Origin: an uncultured bacterium | GTDB lineage: Bacteria > Bacillota > Clostridia > Oscillospirales > Oscillospiraceae | Length of the DNA stretch: 63,790 bases | NCBI GenBank assembly: GCA_947643715.1 | Contig: CANRXB010000013.1 | Location: forward strand, 1 to 63,790 | Direction: 5' to 3' | In this document: piece after piece, positions 23,519 to 30,860 of the stretch | How the letters are laid out: every line of letters begins with the position of its first letter | Numbering within the stretch: the stretch's first letter is position 1 | Position numbers and translations under genes: made by a program | The notes under the pieces: model-generated | What the model was told of the DNA's origin: nothing | Database searches by the model: none | The model's input: the letters and a program-made list of their open reading frames with translations, nothing else

Positions 23519-24001
23519 ATGCCGTTCGACGCGGGATCCATACAAAAGATCGTGTGGCTGGTGCTGCTGCTGCTCTTCGCAGGGGGCGAGGCCGTCAGCG
23601 TGGGGCTGACCTCTATCTGGTTCGCCGCGGGCGCGCTGGCAGCGCTCATCGCCGCTCTGTTGGGCGGCGCGCTGTGGATCCAGATCACCCTGTTCCTGGC
23701 AGTGAGCCTGCTGTGCCTGGCCGCCGTGCGGCCCCTGGCCAAACGTTACCTGAACGATAAGGTGGAGGCCACCAACGCCGACCGGGTGATCGGGGCGGAG
23801 GCCAAGGTCACCGAGGACATCGACAACATACACGGCAAGGGAGCCGTCATCATCCGGGGCATGACCTGGTCCGCCCGCAGCCAGGACGACGGCCCCATCC
23901 CCACCGGCACCCTGGTGCGGGTGCTGCGCATCGAGGGGGTCAAGGTGTTCGTGGAGCCTCTGGCCGCCCCGATCTCCGCAGCAGAGCCCAAAGATTGGTG
24001 A
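23519..24001 (+). CDS. NfeD-family membrane protein
   Basis: This 160-aa protein has three or four membrane helices at residues about 10-80 and a soluble C-terminal OB-fold (VIGAEAKVTEDIDNIHGKGAV, LVRVLRIEGVKVFVEP), which is the NfeD layout without the protease domain. NfeD proteins pair with SPFH/stomatin proteins in membrane microdomains, and the next gene is such a protein. The ATG at 23519 is 8 nt after AAAGGAG. Confidence 0.85.
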   Translation: MPFDAGSIQKIVWLVLLLLFAGGEAVSVGLTSIWFAAGALAALIAALLGGALWIQITLFLAVSLLCLAAVRPLAKRYLNDKVEATNADRVIGAEAKVTEDIDNIHGKGAVIIRGMTWSARSQDDGPIPTGTLVRVLRIEGVKVFVEPLAAPISAAEPKDW

Positions 24002-24039
24002 GCAAAGACCTTTGTCATGACATATAAGGAGGTAGTCAA

Positions 24040-25035
24040 ATGAAAACACTCGCGCTGTCCGCCGGAGTAGACCTGGGCTCCGTCCTGGGGTTCGTGATCC
24101 CCATCGCCATCATCGTCATCGTCCTGGGCATCCTGGCCGCTAACGTGAAGGTGGTCCAGCAGTCGAAGGCCGTGGTCATCGAGCGTCTGGGCGCGTTCCG
24201 CACCGTATGGGGGGTGGGCCTGCACCTGAAGGTCCCCTTCATCGAGCGGGTGGCCAAGACCGTGTCCCTGAAGGAGCAGGTGGTGGACTTCGCGCCCCAG
24301 CCTGTGATCACCAAGGACAACGTCACCATGCAGATCGACACCGTGCTCTATTTCCAGATCACCGACCCCAAACTGTATACTTACGGCGTCGAGCACCCCA
24401 TGAGCGCCATCGAGAACCTCACCGCCACCACCCTGCGCAACATCATCGGCGATCTGGAGCTGGACCAGTCCCTCACCAGCCGTGACCACATCAACACCCA
24501 GATGCGCTCCATCCTGGACGAAGCCACCGACCCCTGGGGCATCAAGGTGAACCGTGTGGAGTTGAAGAACATCATGCCGCCGCGCGACATCCAGGAGTCT
24601 ATGGAGAAGCAGATGCGGGCCGAGCGCGAGCGCCGCGAGGCCATCCTCCAGGCCGAGGGCCAGAAGCAGTCCCAGATCCTGGTGGCCGAGGGCGAGAAGC
24701 AGTCCGCCATCCTCCGGGCCGACGCCGCCAAGCAGGCCAAGATCATGGAGGCCGAGGCGGAAAAGACCGCCAAGATCCTGGCCGCCGAAGCCGAGTCCGA
24801 GGCTATCCTGAAGGTGCAGCAGGCCACCGCCGACGCCATCAAGCTCATCAACGAGGCCGCCCCCGGCGAGGGCGTGCTGAAGATCAAGGCGCTGGAGGCG
24901 TTCCAGAAGGCCGCCGACGGCCGGGCCACCAAGATCATCATCCCCAGCGAGCTCCAGGGCCTGGCCGGGCTGTGCGCCAGCGCCAAGAGCGTGTTCGATA
25001 CCGTGGAGCCCAACCCGCCCAAGTCCGGAAAGTGA
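24040..25035 (+). CDS. SPFH/Band 7 membrane protein (stomatin/QmcA-like)
   Basis: This 331-aa protein has one N-terminal membrane helix (about 14-34). The SPFH domain follows (VVQQSKAVVIERLGAF, PQPVITKDNVTMQID), then a long Ala/Glu/Lys coiled coil (ILVAEGEKQSAILRADAAKQ) and the conserved C-terminal patch IIIPSELQGLAG. Such proteins oligomerise into membrane rings that scaffold microdomains and work with NfeD proteins. It lies 38 bp behind nfeD with a strong AAGGAGG site. Confidence 0.9.
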   Translation: MKTLALSAGVDLGSVLGFVIPIAIIVIVLGILAANVKVVQQSKAVVIERLGAFRTVWGVGLHLKVPFIERVAKTVSLKEQVVDFAPQPVITKDNVTMQIDTVLYFQITDPKLYTYGVEHPMSAIENLTATTLRNIIGDLELDQSLTSRDHINTQMRSILDEATDPWGIKVNRVELKNIMPPRDIQESMEKQMRAERERREAILQAEGQKQSQILVAEGEKQSAILRADAAKQAKIMEAEAEKTAKILAAEAESEAILKVQQATADAIKLINEAAPGEGVLKIKALEAFQKAADGRATKIIIPSELQGLAGLCASAKSVFDTVEPNPPKSGK

Positions 25036-25060
25036 GGCTCGCCAGAGCCATCGATGGAAA

Positions 25061-25098
25061 GACGCCCGTCCAGGCCGATCGCCTGGGCGGGCGTCCCG
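25061..25098 (+). terminator. Hairpin after SPFH gene
   Basis: A perfect 15-bp stem (25061-25075 with 25081-25095) with a 5-nt loop lies 25 bp after the stop. There is no proper T-tract (CCGTCTGTCT), so it may be a weak or factor-assisted terminator. The stretch from 25100 to 25272 contains only a TGG-TATAAT extended -10 (25252-25260) for the next gene. Confidence 0.55.
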
Positions 25099-25272
25099 TC
25101 TGTCTCAGGGGGCTGTAGGCCCTGGCAGACGTGGGGCATCTAGGGACCGACTGGCAGTGATATGCAGGGTGTCCTATGTCCTGTATGATATCATATCACC
25201 ACAGAAACAGTATTATATCGATACTGATTTCGCCCTGGATGGATGCCTCATTGGTATAATGCCTGTGAGGTG

Positions 25273-25452
25273 ATGATGGTGGAGGTAAAGTTCACGATGG
25301 TCATGGACAAGGACTTGGCCAACAAGCTGAGTTATATCGGGAAATATTATGGCCGTTCCAGGATCAAAGAGATCGAATGGGCCTGCAAGCTCTGGGTGAA
25401 GGAATTCGAGGAGAAGGTGGACGAGATCTCATTGGAGGACGCCGGCATCTGA
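25273..25452 (+). CDS. Ribbon-helix-helix (Arc-like) DNA-binding protein
   Basis: This is a 59-aa protein. The short N-terminal strand VKFTMVMDKDLANKL, helix SYIGKYYGRSR and second helix IKEIEWACKLWVKEF match the ribbon-helix-helix fold. Such dimers repress small operons, often their own. A TGG-TATAAT promoter is only about 15-20 bp upstream, so the leader is very short. The start could be 25273, 25276 or 25297; GAGGTG lies close to the first two. It is followed at once by a terminator. The target is unknown. Confidence 0.65.
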   Translation: MMVEVKFTMVMDKDLANKLSYIGKYYGRSRIKEIEWACKLWVKEFEEKVDEISLEDAGI

Positions 25453-25484
25453 GCGTCCCCCCACGCCGCGAAAGGTATAAAGGA

Positions 25485-25516
25485 GAGGACGCCTGAACGA
25501 TCAGGCGTCCTCTTTT
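25485..25516. terminator. Strong terminator after RHH gene
   Basis: The 12-bp perfect stem GAGGACGCCTGA / TCAGGCGTCCTC (25485-25496 with 25501-25512) is followed by five T. It lies between converging genes and may serve the amidase gene as well. Confidence 0.85.
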
Positions 25517-25558
25517 TCGACTCTCGTATGCCGCCGTGCCGCACCTGCTCATGGCGGC

Positions 25559-26362
25559 TCAGCCCTTCCGATCCAAGACCCCCATCCGGTCCAGCACCGT
25601 CAGCGTCCGGCACAGGTCCTCGGAGACGTTGAGCACGCCTTCGCGCTCGCCCTTCAGCGCGCCCTGTTCCACCGCTTTGTCCACCGCTGTGCGGTAATAC
25701 TCGGGCACGTCGGCCAGGGTCTGATAATACACCATATCGTCGTCCTCCTCTTCATCCTCGTCGCTCATGGCCCGGACCACGTCCGCCCGGAAGTCGTTCA
25801 TGTCCATGCCGAACCGGGGGAACCAGTTGTACACGTCCCCGTGGTTGGACGCCACCCCCCGGCGGTAGCCGTCCTGGTGGCAGATCACCACCCCGTCCGC
25901 CATGGGGTCCAGCCCGTAGCGGGCGCACAGCATGGCGGTGAGTTCCACCGCGGTCCGGTACGCCCGGCCGAAATAGTCTGGGTCGGTCAGGTCGTCCTCG
26001 CACATCTCGAAAGAGATGTGGGTGTCGTTGGCGCTCCTGCCGCTGGTGCCGGTGCCCGCGTGCCAGCCCCGGTGATCCCATGGCAGCGTCTGTACCGCCG
26101 CCACCGTGCCGTCGGCCAGCCTGCCCACGAAGCCGTGGACGCACACGTCCAGGCCCGGACGGTTCCAGTGGTTGCCGTTCCGGTTCACGCCCAGAGCGGT
26201 CAGCAGCTCCTCCTGCCCCGGTGTGGTGTCCAGGGGCTGGACATACCGCCGGAGCGTGGGGTTGTTCGCCCCGGTGGAGTGGACCATCACTCCCTTGGGG
26301 CGTATGGTCCGTTTGGTCTTGTAGCAGTCGTTCGCCGTGAGCAAGCATCCCAGCAGCTTCAT
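25559..26362 (-). CDS. N-acetylmuramoyl-L-alanine amidase (phage-type endolysin)
   Basis: This 267-aa peptidoglycan amidase has no signal peptide. The Amidase_2 fold is seen in GVMVHSTGANNPTL (Zn His), HGFVGRLADG, LPWDHRGWHAG, HISFEMCEDDL and VICHQDGYRRGVASNHGDV (Zn His and catalytic Lys/His region). The C-terminal 60 residues (LADVPEYYRTAVDKAVEQGA, EDLCRTLTVLDRMGV) match the short repeat domain of clostridial phage endolysins. It overlaps the holin gene by 4 bp. Because no secretion signal is present, it needs the holin for release. Confidence 0.88.
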   Translation of the reverse strand: MKLLGCLLTANDCYKTKRTIRPKGVMVHSTGANNPTLRRYVQPLDTTPGQEELLTALGVNRNGNHWNRPGLDVCVHGFVGRLADGTVAAVQTLPWDHRGWHAGTGTSGRSANDTHISFEMCEDDLTDPDYFGRAYRTAVELTAMLCARYGLDPMADGVVICHQDGYRRGVASNHGDVYNWFPRFGMDMNDFRADVVRAMSDEDEEEDDDMVYYQTLADVPEYYRTAVDKAVEQGALKGEREGVLNVSEDLCRTLTVLDRMGVLDRKG

Positions 26363-26562
26363 CCCGCGCCGCCTCCTTTTTGTGCCGTCCGCTCCAGCTG
26401 AGTGCCGAAGTAGAAGGCGATGATGACGGTATACACCGTCATGAAGTCCTGGCCGATCTCTCCCGTGAGCGCCATGATGGAGAACACCACCGTCAGGATC
26501 AGCGTCACCATCGATTTGACGCAAAGCAGCCGGGCCAGCCGTTCCATCAACGTTTTTTTCAT
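26359..26562 (-). CDS. Small phage-type holin
   Basis: This 67-aa protein has two hydrophobic segments (about 14-33 and 40-55), a charged N-terminus MKKTLMERLARLL and a short polar C-terminus. The size, topology and 4-bp overlap with a downstream endolysin fit a phage holin. No other phage genes are nearby. A GAGGAGGAG site precedes the ATG. It would make lesions in the membrane and release the amidase. Confidence 0.72.
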   Translation of the reverse strand: MKKTLMERLARLLCVKSMVTLILTVVFSIMALTGEIGQDFMTVYTVIIAFYFGTQLERTAQKGGGAG

Positions 26563-26709
26563 CCGCTCCTCCTCTCTTTTTCCGCAGACACGGGCCCTGG
26601 GCGCAGGGCCCTCGACCAAAGCTATGCGCCCGGCAGGGCCCGGGTGCCTGTACCGGTCCGGGAGGAAAGGGATCCCCCTTTCCAAATGTGAAAAGATACA
26701 AAAAAAGAA

Positions 26710-26739
26710 TTGCCCATTCCCGTGCGATCGTGCTATAAT
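26710..26739 (+). promoter_or_regulatory. Promoter of hpf
   Basis: TTGCCC (26710-26715) and TATAAT (26734-26739, preceded by TGC) have 18 bp between them, 48 bp before the hpf start. The region 26563-26709 contains GC-rich inverted repeats (GGGCCCTG.../...CAGGGCCC) upstream of the holin but no gene. Confidence 0.65.
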
Positions 26740-26786
26740 ACGAATATGAGGGCGGCCCTCGCCCCCAACCGAAAGGAGCTGAGCAC

Positions 26787-27326
26787 ATGAAGTTCACGTT
26801 CACAGACAAAAAGGTCGATCTGCCCAAGTCGCTCCACAACTACGCCGAAAAGAAGGTAGGCAAGTTGGACCGATATTTCAAGAACGAGGCGGAGGCCAAT
26901 CTGGTCTTTTCTGTAGAGAAGGACCGGAACAAGGTGGAGCTCACCATCCGTTCCGGCCCAACGATCCTCCGGGTGGCGGAGAGCACGTCGGACATGTTCG
27001 CCTCGGTGGACGCGGCGGTCACCTCCATGGAGCGCCAGCTGCGCAAGCACAAGACCCGCCTGGAGAAGCGTCTGCGCCAGGGGGCGTTCGTCCAGCCGGA
27101 AGCGGCGGAGGAGACCTCCTTCGTGCCCGACGTGGAGGAGGGCGAGTTCCAGGTGATGCGCACCAAGAAGTTCCCTCTCAAGCCCATGACCGTGGACGAG
27201 GCGATCCTCCAGATGGACCTGCTGGGCCACAACTTCTTCGCCTTCAAGGACGAGGACGGCGGCGCGTTCGCGGTGGTGTACCGCCGCAACGGCGGCGGCT
27301 ATGGTCTGATCGAGGATGAGGGCTGA
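26787..27326 (+). CDS. hpf: Ribosome hibernation-promoting factor, long form
   Basis: This 179-aa long HPF has two parts. The N-terminal domain (residues 1-100, MKFTFTDKKVDLPKSL, YAEKKVGKLDRYF) blocks the mRNA/tRNA channel. The C-terminal domain (about 120-179, VMRTKKFPLKPMTVDEAILQ and HNFFAFKDEDGG) dimerises 70S ribosomes into 100S particles. Length and both domains are typical of Firmicutes. A GAAAGGAG site lies upstream. The next gene starts 46 bp later. Confidence 0.93.
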   Translation: MKFTFTDKKVDLPKSLHNYAEKKVGKLDRYFKNEAEANLVFSVEKDRNKVELTIRSGPTILRVAESTSDMFASVDAAVTSMERQLRKHKTRLEKRLRQGAFVQPEAAEETSFVPDVEEGEFQVMRTKKFPLKPMTVDEAILQMDLLGHNFFAFKDEDGGAFAVVYRRNGGGYGLIEDEG

Positions 27327-27372
27327 TGATATCGACCCGGTCCCGCCGCGCCGCGGCCGAGGGGAGCAGGGT

Positions 27373-28203
27373 ATGAAAGAGAAGGTGCACGCCACGCCCT
27401 GCGGGGACATCCACTACTGGATGAACGAAGGACACAGGGACGGCGGATATACGCTGGTGTTCCTGCCGGGGCTGACCGCCGACCACAGGCTGTTCGACAA
27501 GCAGGTGGAGTATTTTTCGGACAGGTATACGGTCCTGGTCTGGGACGCGCCGGGGCACGGCGCCTCCTGGCCGTTCGAGTTGGGGTTCTCCCTGATGGAC
27601 AAGGCCGGGTGGCTCGGCGAGATCCTGGAGGAAGAGGGCGTGCGCGAGCCGGTGGCGATCGGACAGTCCATGGGAGGCTATGTGGGACAAGCGTTCATAG
27701 AACGCTTCCCGGGCAGGCTGAAGGGGTTCGTGTCCATCGATTCCGCGCCGCTCCAGCGGCGGTATGTCACGGCGGCGGAGATCTGGCTGCTCAAGCGCAT
27801 GGAGCCCGTATACCGCTGGTATCCGTGGCGTGCGCTCTTGAAGTCCGGGACCAACGGCTGCGCGGTCTCAGGCTACGGCAGGGAACTGATGCACGATATC
27901 ATGATGGTGTACGACGGGGACAAGGAGCGTTATGCCAGGCTTTCCGGCCACGGCTTCCGGATGCTGGCCGACGCCATGGAAGCGGACCTGCCGTATCAGA
28001 TCGACTGTCCCGCGCTCTTGATATGCGGCGAACGCGACCAGGCCGGTTCCACGAAGCGATACAACAAAGCTTGGCACGAGACGTCAGGCATCGATATCCG
28101 GTGGATAAAGGATGCGGGGCATAACTCCAATACCGACCAGCCCGAGCTGGTGGATCGGATCATCGAGGACTTCCTCGGGTCGATCCGGCAAGGGCAGGCA
28201 TAG
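27373..28203 (+). CDS. Alpha/beta hydrolase
   Basis: This 276-aa alpha/beta-hydrolase-fold enzyme has the oxyanion region FLPGLTADHRLF, nucleophile elbow AIGQSMGGYVGQ (Ser), acid ICGERDQAGS (Asp) and catalytic His DAGHNSNTD. WDAPGHGAS is a typical strand-4 motif. It is likely a small-molecule esterase or lipase-like enzyme. The ATG at 27373 has GGAGCAGGG upstream. It may be cotranscribed with hpf. Substrate unknown. Confidence 0.82.
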   Translation: MKEKVHATPCGDIHYWMNEGHRDGGYTLVFLPGLTADHRLFDKQVEYFSDRYTVLVWDAPGHGASWPFELGFSLMDKAGWLGEILEEEGVREPVAIGQSMGGYVGQAFIERFPGRLKGFVSIDSAPLQRRYVTAAEIWLLKRMEPVYRWYPWRALLKSGTNGCAVSGYGRELMHDIMMVYDGDKERYARLSGHGFRMLADAMEADLPYQIDCPALLICGERDQAGSTKRYNKAWHETSGIDIRWIKDAGHNSNTDQPELVDRIIEDFLGSIRQGQA

Positions 28204-28213
28204 GCGCTATGAC

Positions 28214-28260
28214 GATGAGGACGGGGCGGCTCCCCCAGAAGGGGGCCGTCCCGTCCTCAT
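28214..28260 (+). terminator. Long GC hairpin after alpha/beta hydrolase gene
   Basis: ATGAGGACGGG...CCCCC with GGGGG...CCCGTCCTCAT forms a stem of about 20 bp with an AGAA loop, 11 bp after the stop. It has no T-tract, so it could be a terminator or an RNA-stabilising end. Confidence 0.5.
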
Positions 28261-28386
28261 GCTGTGCCGATCGCAGATGGGCGGAGCCTGGGCGTCTGGC
28301 CGTTGCCTCGTCTGTTTCCCGGCGGAGGAGAGGGCCGCTGTGGCACAGGGACGCAGATCTATGCACTGTGAGAGTAAGATTAGGTC

Positions 28387-28415
28387 TTGCATTTTTATCC
28401 TCCTGATGATATTAT
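28387..28415 (+). promoter_or_regulatory. Probable promoter of glucuronide operon
   Basis: TTGCAT (28387-28392) and TATTAT (28410-28415) are separated by 17 bp. The leader to the GH2 start would be about 235 nt and contains a direct repeat (GGCATCCCCAT near 28492, GGCATCCACAT near 28542) that could bind a regulator. The 454-bp gap 28204-28657 holds no gene that I can support. Confidence 0.55.
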
Positions 28416-28657
28416 GTGTAATAGTCACAACAAAAGCGCCGTTTCGTCGATCATAATTTGAGAGTATGCCCACATGGAACATCGGTCCTTGAGGCATCCC
28501 CATTGACGGCCCCTCGAGCCGCCCTTGCGGGTGGGACAGGGGCATCCACATGCGAAGGCGCGGGGCCATACCGTTCGTTTCGTGATACGCAGCGAGCACC
28601 ATATCCAAGGATCCTACCGGCACAAAAAAATAAGCGGCAAAGGGGATTGAGGCACCG

Positions 28658-30577
28658 ATGAGAAAAGAGCTCGTAATGAACGCAGACTGGCTGTTCACCG
28701 ATCCAAAGGGGCAGGAGATCGCCGTATCTCTCCCCCACACCTGGAACGACAAGGACGGCCAGGATGGAGGGAACGACTATTGGCGGGGGACATGCGTGTA
28801 TCGAAAGAAGTTCCAAAAGCCGGATTTCGGGGCGGACCAGCGGGCATACCTGGAGTTCCGGGGGGTGAACGCCTCGGCCAAGGTGGAGCTGAACGGCAAA
28901 GAGGTGGGGACCCATGACGGCGGTTACTCCACCTTCCGCTGGGACGTGACGGACCTGCTCCAAGCGGAAAACGCCCTCACCGTCCACGTGGACAACAGCC
29001 GCAACGACCGGGTGTATCCCCAGAAGGCGGACTTCACGTTCTATGGCGGCATCTACCGGGACGTGCTGCTGGTCATCGTCAACAAGGACCATTTCGACAT
29101 GGACTATTTCGGCGGCCCCGGCCTCAAGATCACCCCCAGCGTGGAGGGCAAGGACGGCAAGGTCCGGGTGGAGACCTTCCATAAAGCGCCGGATGCTCAG
29201 GTGAAGATCCGGGTGCTGGACGGGGACGGGAAGGCCGTGGTCCAGGGCGAGGGCACCGACGCCGTCCTCACCATCCCCGGCGTCCACCTCTGGGACGGGG
29301 TGAAGGACCCGTATCTCTACACCTGCCAGGCCGACCTGCTGGTGGGCGGGGCCGTGGTGGACCAGGTGTCCTCCCGGTTCGGGGTGCGCACCTTCCATGT
29401 GGATCCGGAGAAGGGCTTTTTCCTCAACGGCCGTTCGTATCCCCTGCACGGCGTCTCCCGCCACCAGGATTGGAAGGGCATCGGCAACGCCATCACGAAG
29501 GAGCACCACGACACGGACATGGCCCTTATCCGGGAGATCGGGGCCAACACCATCCGGCTGGCACATTACCAGCACGATCAGTACTTCTACGACCTGTGCG
29601 ACCAGTACGGCATGGTGGTGTGGGCGGAGATCCCCTATATCTCCGAGCACATGCCAAACGGCCGGGACAACACCATCTCCCAAGCCAAAGAGCTGGTGAT
29701 CCAGAACTATAACCATCCCTGCATCGTGGTCTGGGGCGTGTCCAACGAGATCACGATCTCCACCAAGGACAAAGCGGACATGCTGGACAACCACCGGGTG
29801 CTCAACGACCTGTATCACCAGATGGATCCTACCCGCTTGACCACCCTGGCCTGCTACGCCATGTGCGGGCCGTTCAACAGGTCGGCGCACATCACCGATA
29901 TCGTGTCCTGGAACCTCTACCTGGGCTGGTATGTCCCGGGGCTGTTCCTGAACGACCTGTGGATGGGCTTCTTCCACCTGCGCTATCCCAAACGGGCGCT
30001 GGGCTACTCCGAGTACGGCTGCGAGGCCATGCCCAACCTCCACTCCTCTAAGCCCCGCCGGGGGGACCACACCGAGGAGTATCAGTGCGTATATAACGAA
30101 TACATGCTCAAATGCTTCGCTAAGCATCCGTATCTGTGGGCCACCCATGTCTGGAACATGTTCGATTTCGCCGCTGACGCCCGGGACCAGGGCGGCGAGC
30201 CGGGGATGAACCACAAGGGATTGGTGACCTTCGACCGAAAGACGAAGAAGGACAGCTTCTACATCTACAAAGCCTGGTGGAGTGACGAGCCCTTCGTCCA
30301 TATCTGCGGCAGCCGTTACGTGGACCGGCCCGAGGTGGTGACCACGGTGAAGGTGTACTCCAATCAGCCGAAGGTGGCGCTGTACGCCAACGGCAAGCTG
30401 GTGGAGGAGAAGGCCGGCGACAAGGTGTTCGTGTTCCAGGTCCCGCTGGAGGGCAGCGTGGAGCTGAAGGCCGTGTCCGGCAAGCGCACCGATCGGTGTA
30501 CCATCCGCCGGGTGGACGCGCCGAACCCGGCCTACAAGCTCCAGGGCAAGAGTTCTAACAGCGCGAATTGGGTGTAG
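28658..30577 (+). CDS. Glycoside hydrolase family 2, probable beta-glucuronidase
   Basis: This 639-aa cytoplasmic GH2 enzyme lacks a signal peptide. The sugar-binding jelly roll covers about 1-140, the Ig-like domain about 150-245 and the TIM barrel about 246-560. The acid/base pair is N363-E364 in WGVSNEI, and the nucleophile is E452 in GYSEYGCEA. N518-H519-K520 followed by GL matches the N-x-K motif that recognises the carboxylate in beta-glucuronidases, although some GH2 beta-galactosidases carry NDKG at this place. It heads an operon with a transporter, uxuA and an SDR, which supports glucuronide cleavage. Confidence 0.8.
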   Translation: MRKELVMNADWLFTDPKGQEIAVSLPHTWNDKDGQDGGNDYWRGTCVYRKKFQKPDFGADQRAYLEFRGVNASAKVELNGKEVGTHDGGYSTFRWDVTDLLQAENALTVHVDNSRNDRVYPQKADFTFYGGIYRDVLLVIVNKDHFDMDYFGGPGLKITPSVEGKDGKVRVETFHKAPDAQVKIRVLDGDGKAVVQGEGTDAVLTIPGVHLWDGVKDPYLYTCQADLLVGGAVVDQVSSRFGVRTFHVDPEKGFFLNGRSYPLHGVSRHQDWKGIGNAITKEHHDTDMALIREIGANTIRLAHYQHDQYFYDLCDQYGMVVWAEIPYISEHMPNGRDNTISQAKELVIQNYNHPCIVVWGVSNEITISTKDKADMLDNHRVLNDLYHQMDPTRLTTLACYAMCGPFNRSAHITDIVSWNLYLGWYVPGLFLNDLWMGFFHLRYPKRALGYSEYGCEAMPNLHSSKPRRGDHTEEYQCVYNEYMLKCFAKHPYLWATHVWNMFDFAADARDQGGEPGMNHKGLVTFDRKTKKDSFYIYKAWWSDEPFVHICGSRYVDRPEVVTTVKVYSNQPKVALYANGKLVEEKAGDKVFVFQVPLEGSVELKAVSGKRTDRCTIRRVDAPNPAYKLQGKSSNSANWV

Positions 30578-30705
30578 AAGCGCGAGCGTAGGCGCATAGG
30601 GGAGCTTGGAGCGGAGCGAGGCCGAGCGATGGGGCCACAGGCCCCGGAGACCAGGCCGAGTCGAAGCGAAAGCGACCCGGCCATGCGCCCAACGTGAGCG
30701 TGACA
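30576..30705. repeat. 130-bp tandem repeat, copy 1
   Basis: This copy begins at the GH2 stop codon and is followed directly by a second copy at a 130-bp period. The first 110 bp differ from copy 2 at about 6 positions. It contains short internal motifs such as GGAGCGGAGCGAGGCCGAGCG and ends with GTGAGCGTGACA. Confidence 0.85.
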
Positions 30706-30827
30706 AGAAGCGCGAGCGTAGGCGCATAGGGGAGCTTGGAGCGGAGCGAGGCCGAGCGGTGGGGCCGCAGGCCCTAGAGACCAGGCCGAGTCGAAGCGAA
30801 AGCTCCCCGGCCATGCGTAGCGTGACA
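30706..30827. repeat. Tandem repeat, copy 2
   Basis: This is the second copy of the unit, shortened by a few bases at the 3' end (ATGCGTAGCGTGACA). A further partial echo (AGAAACGTGACAAC) follows before the transporter's ribosome site. It could be RNA-level structure that tunes expression between the enzyme and the transporter. Confidence 0.85.
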
Positions 30828-30860
30828 AGAAACGTGACAACATTTCGAGGAGGAGAGTCC

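Noticed and set aside
25559-27326. Prophage in the 25-27 kb region
   Set aside because: Only holin and amidase are phage-like; no capsid, tail, terminase, integrase or att repeats were seen.
28207-28752. Minus-strand 181-codon frame in the gap before the GH2 gene
   Set aside because: It overlaps the GH2 start and a long hairpin, has no ribosome site and no recognisable domain; it may be chance.
30606-30860. N-terminal extension of the GPH transporter frame
   Set aside because: It only translates the tandem repeats into Arg/Glu-rich sequence; the ATG at 30861 has a GAGGAGGAG site and begins the normal transporter N-terminus.
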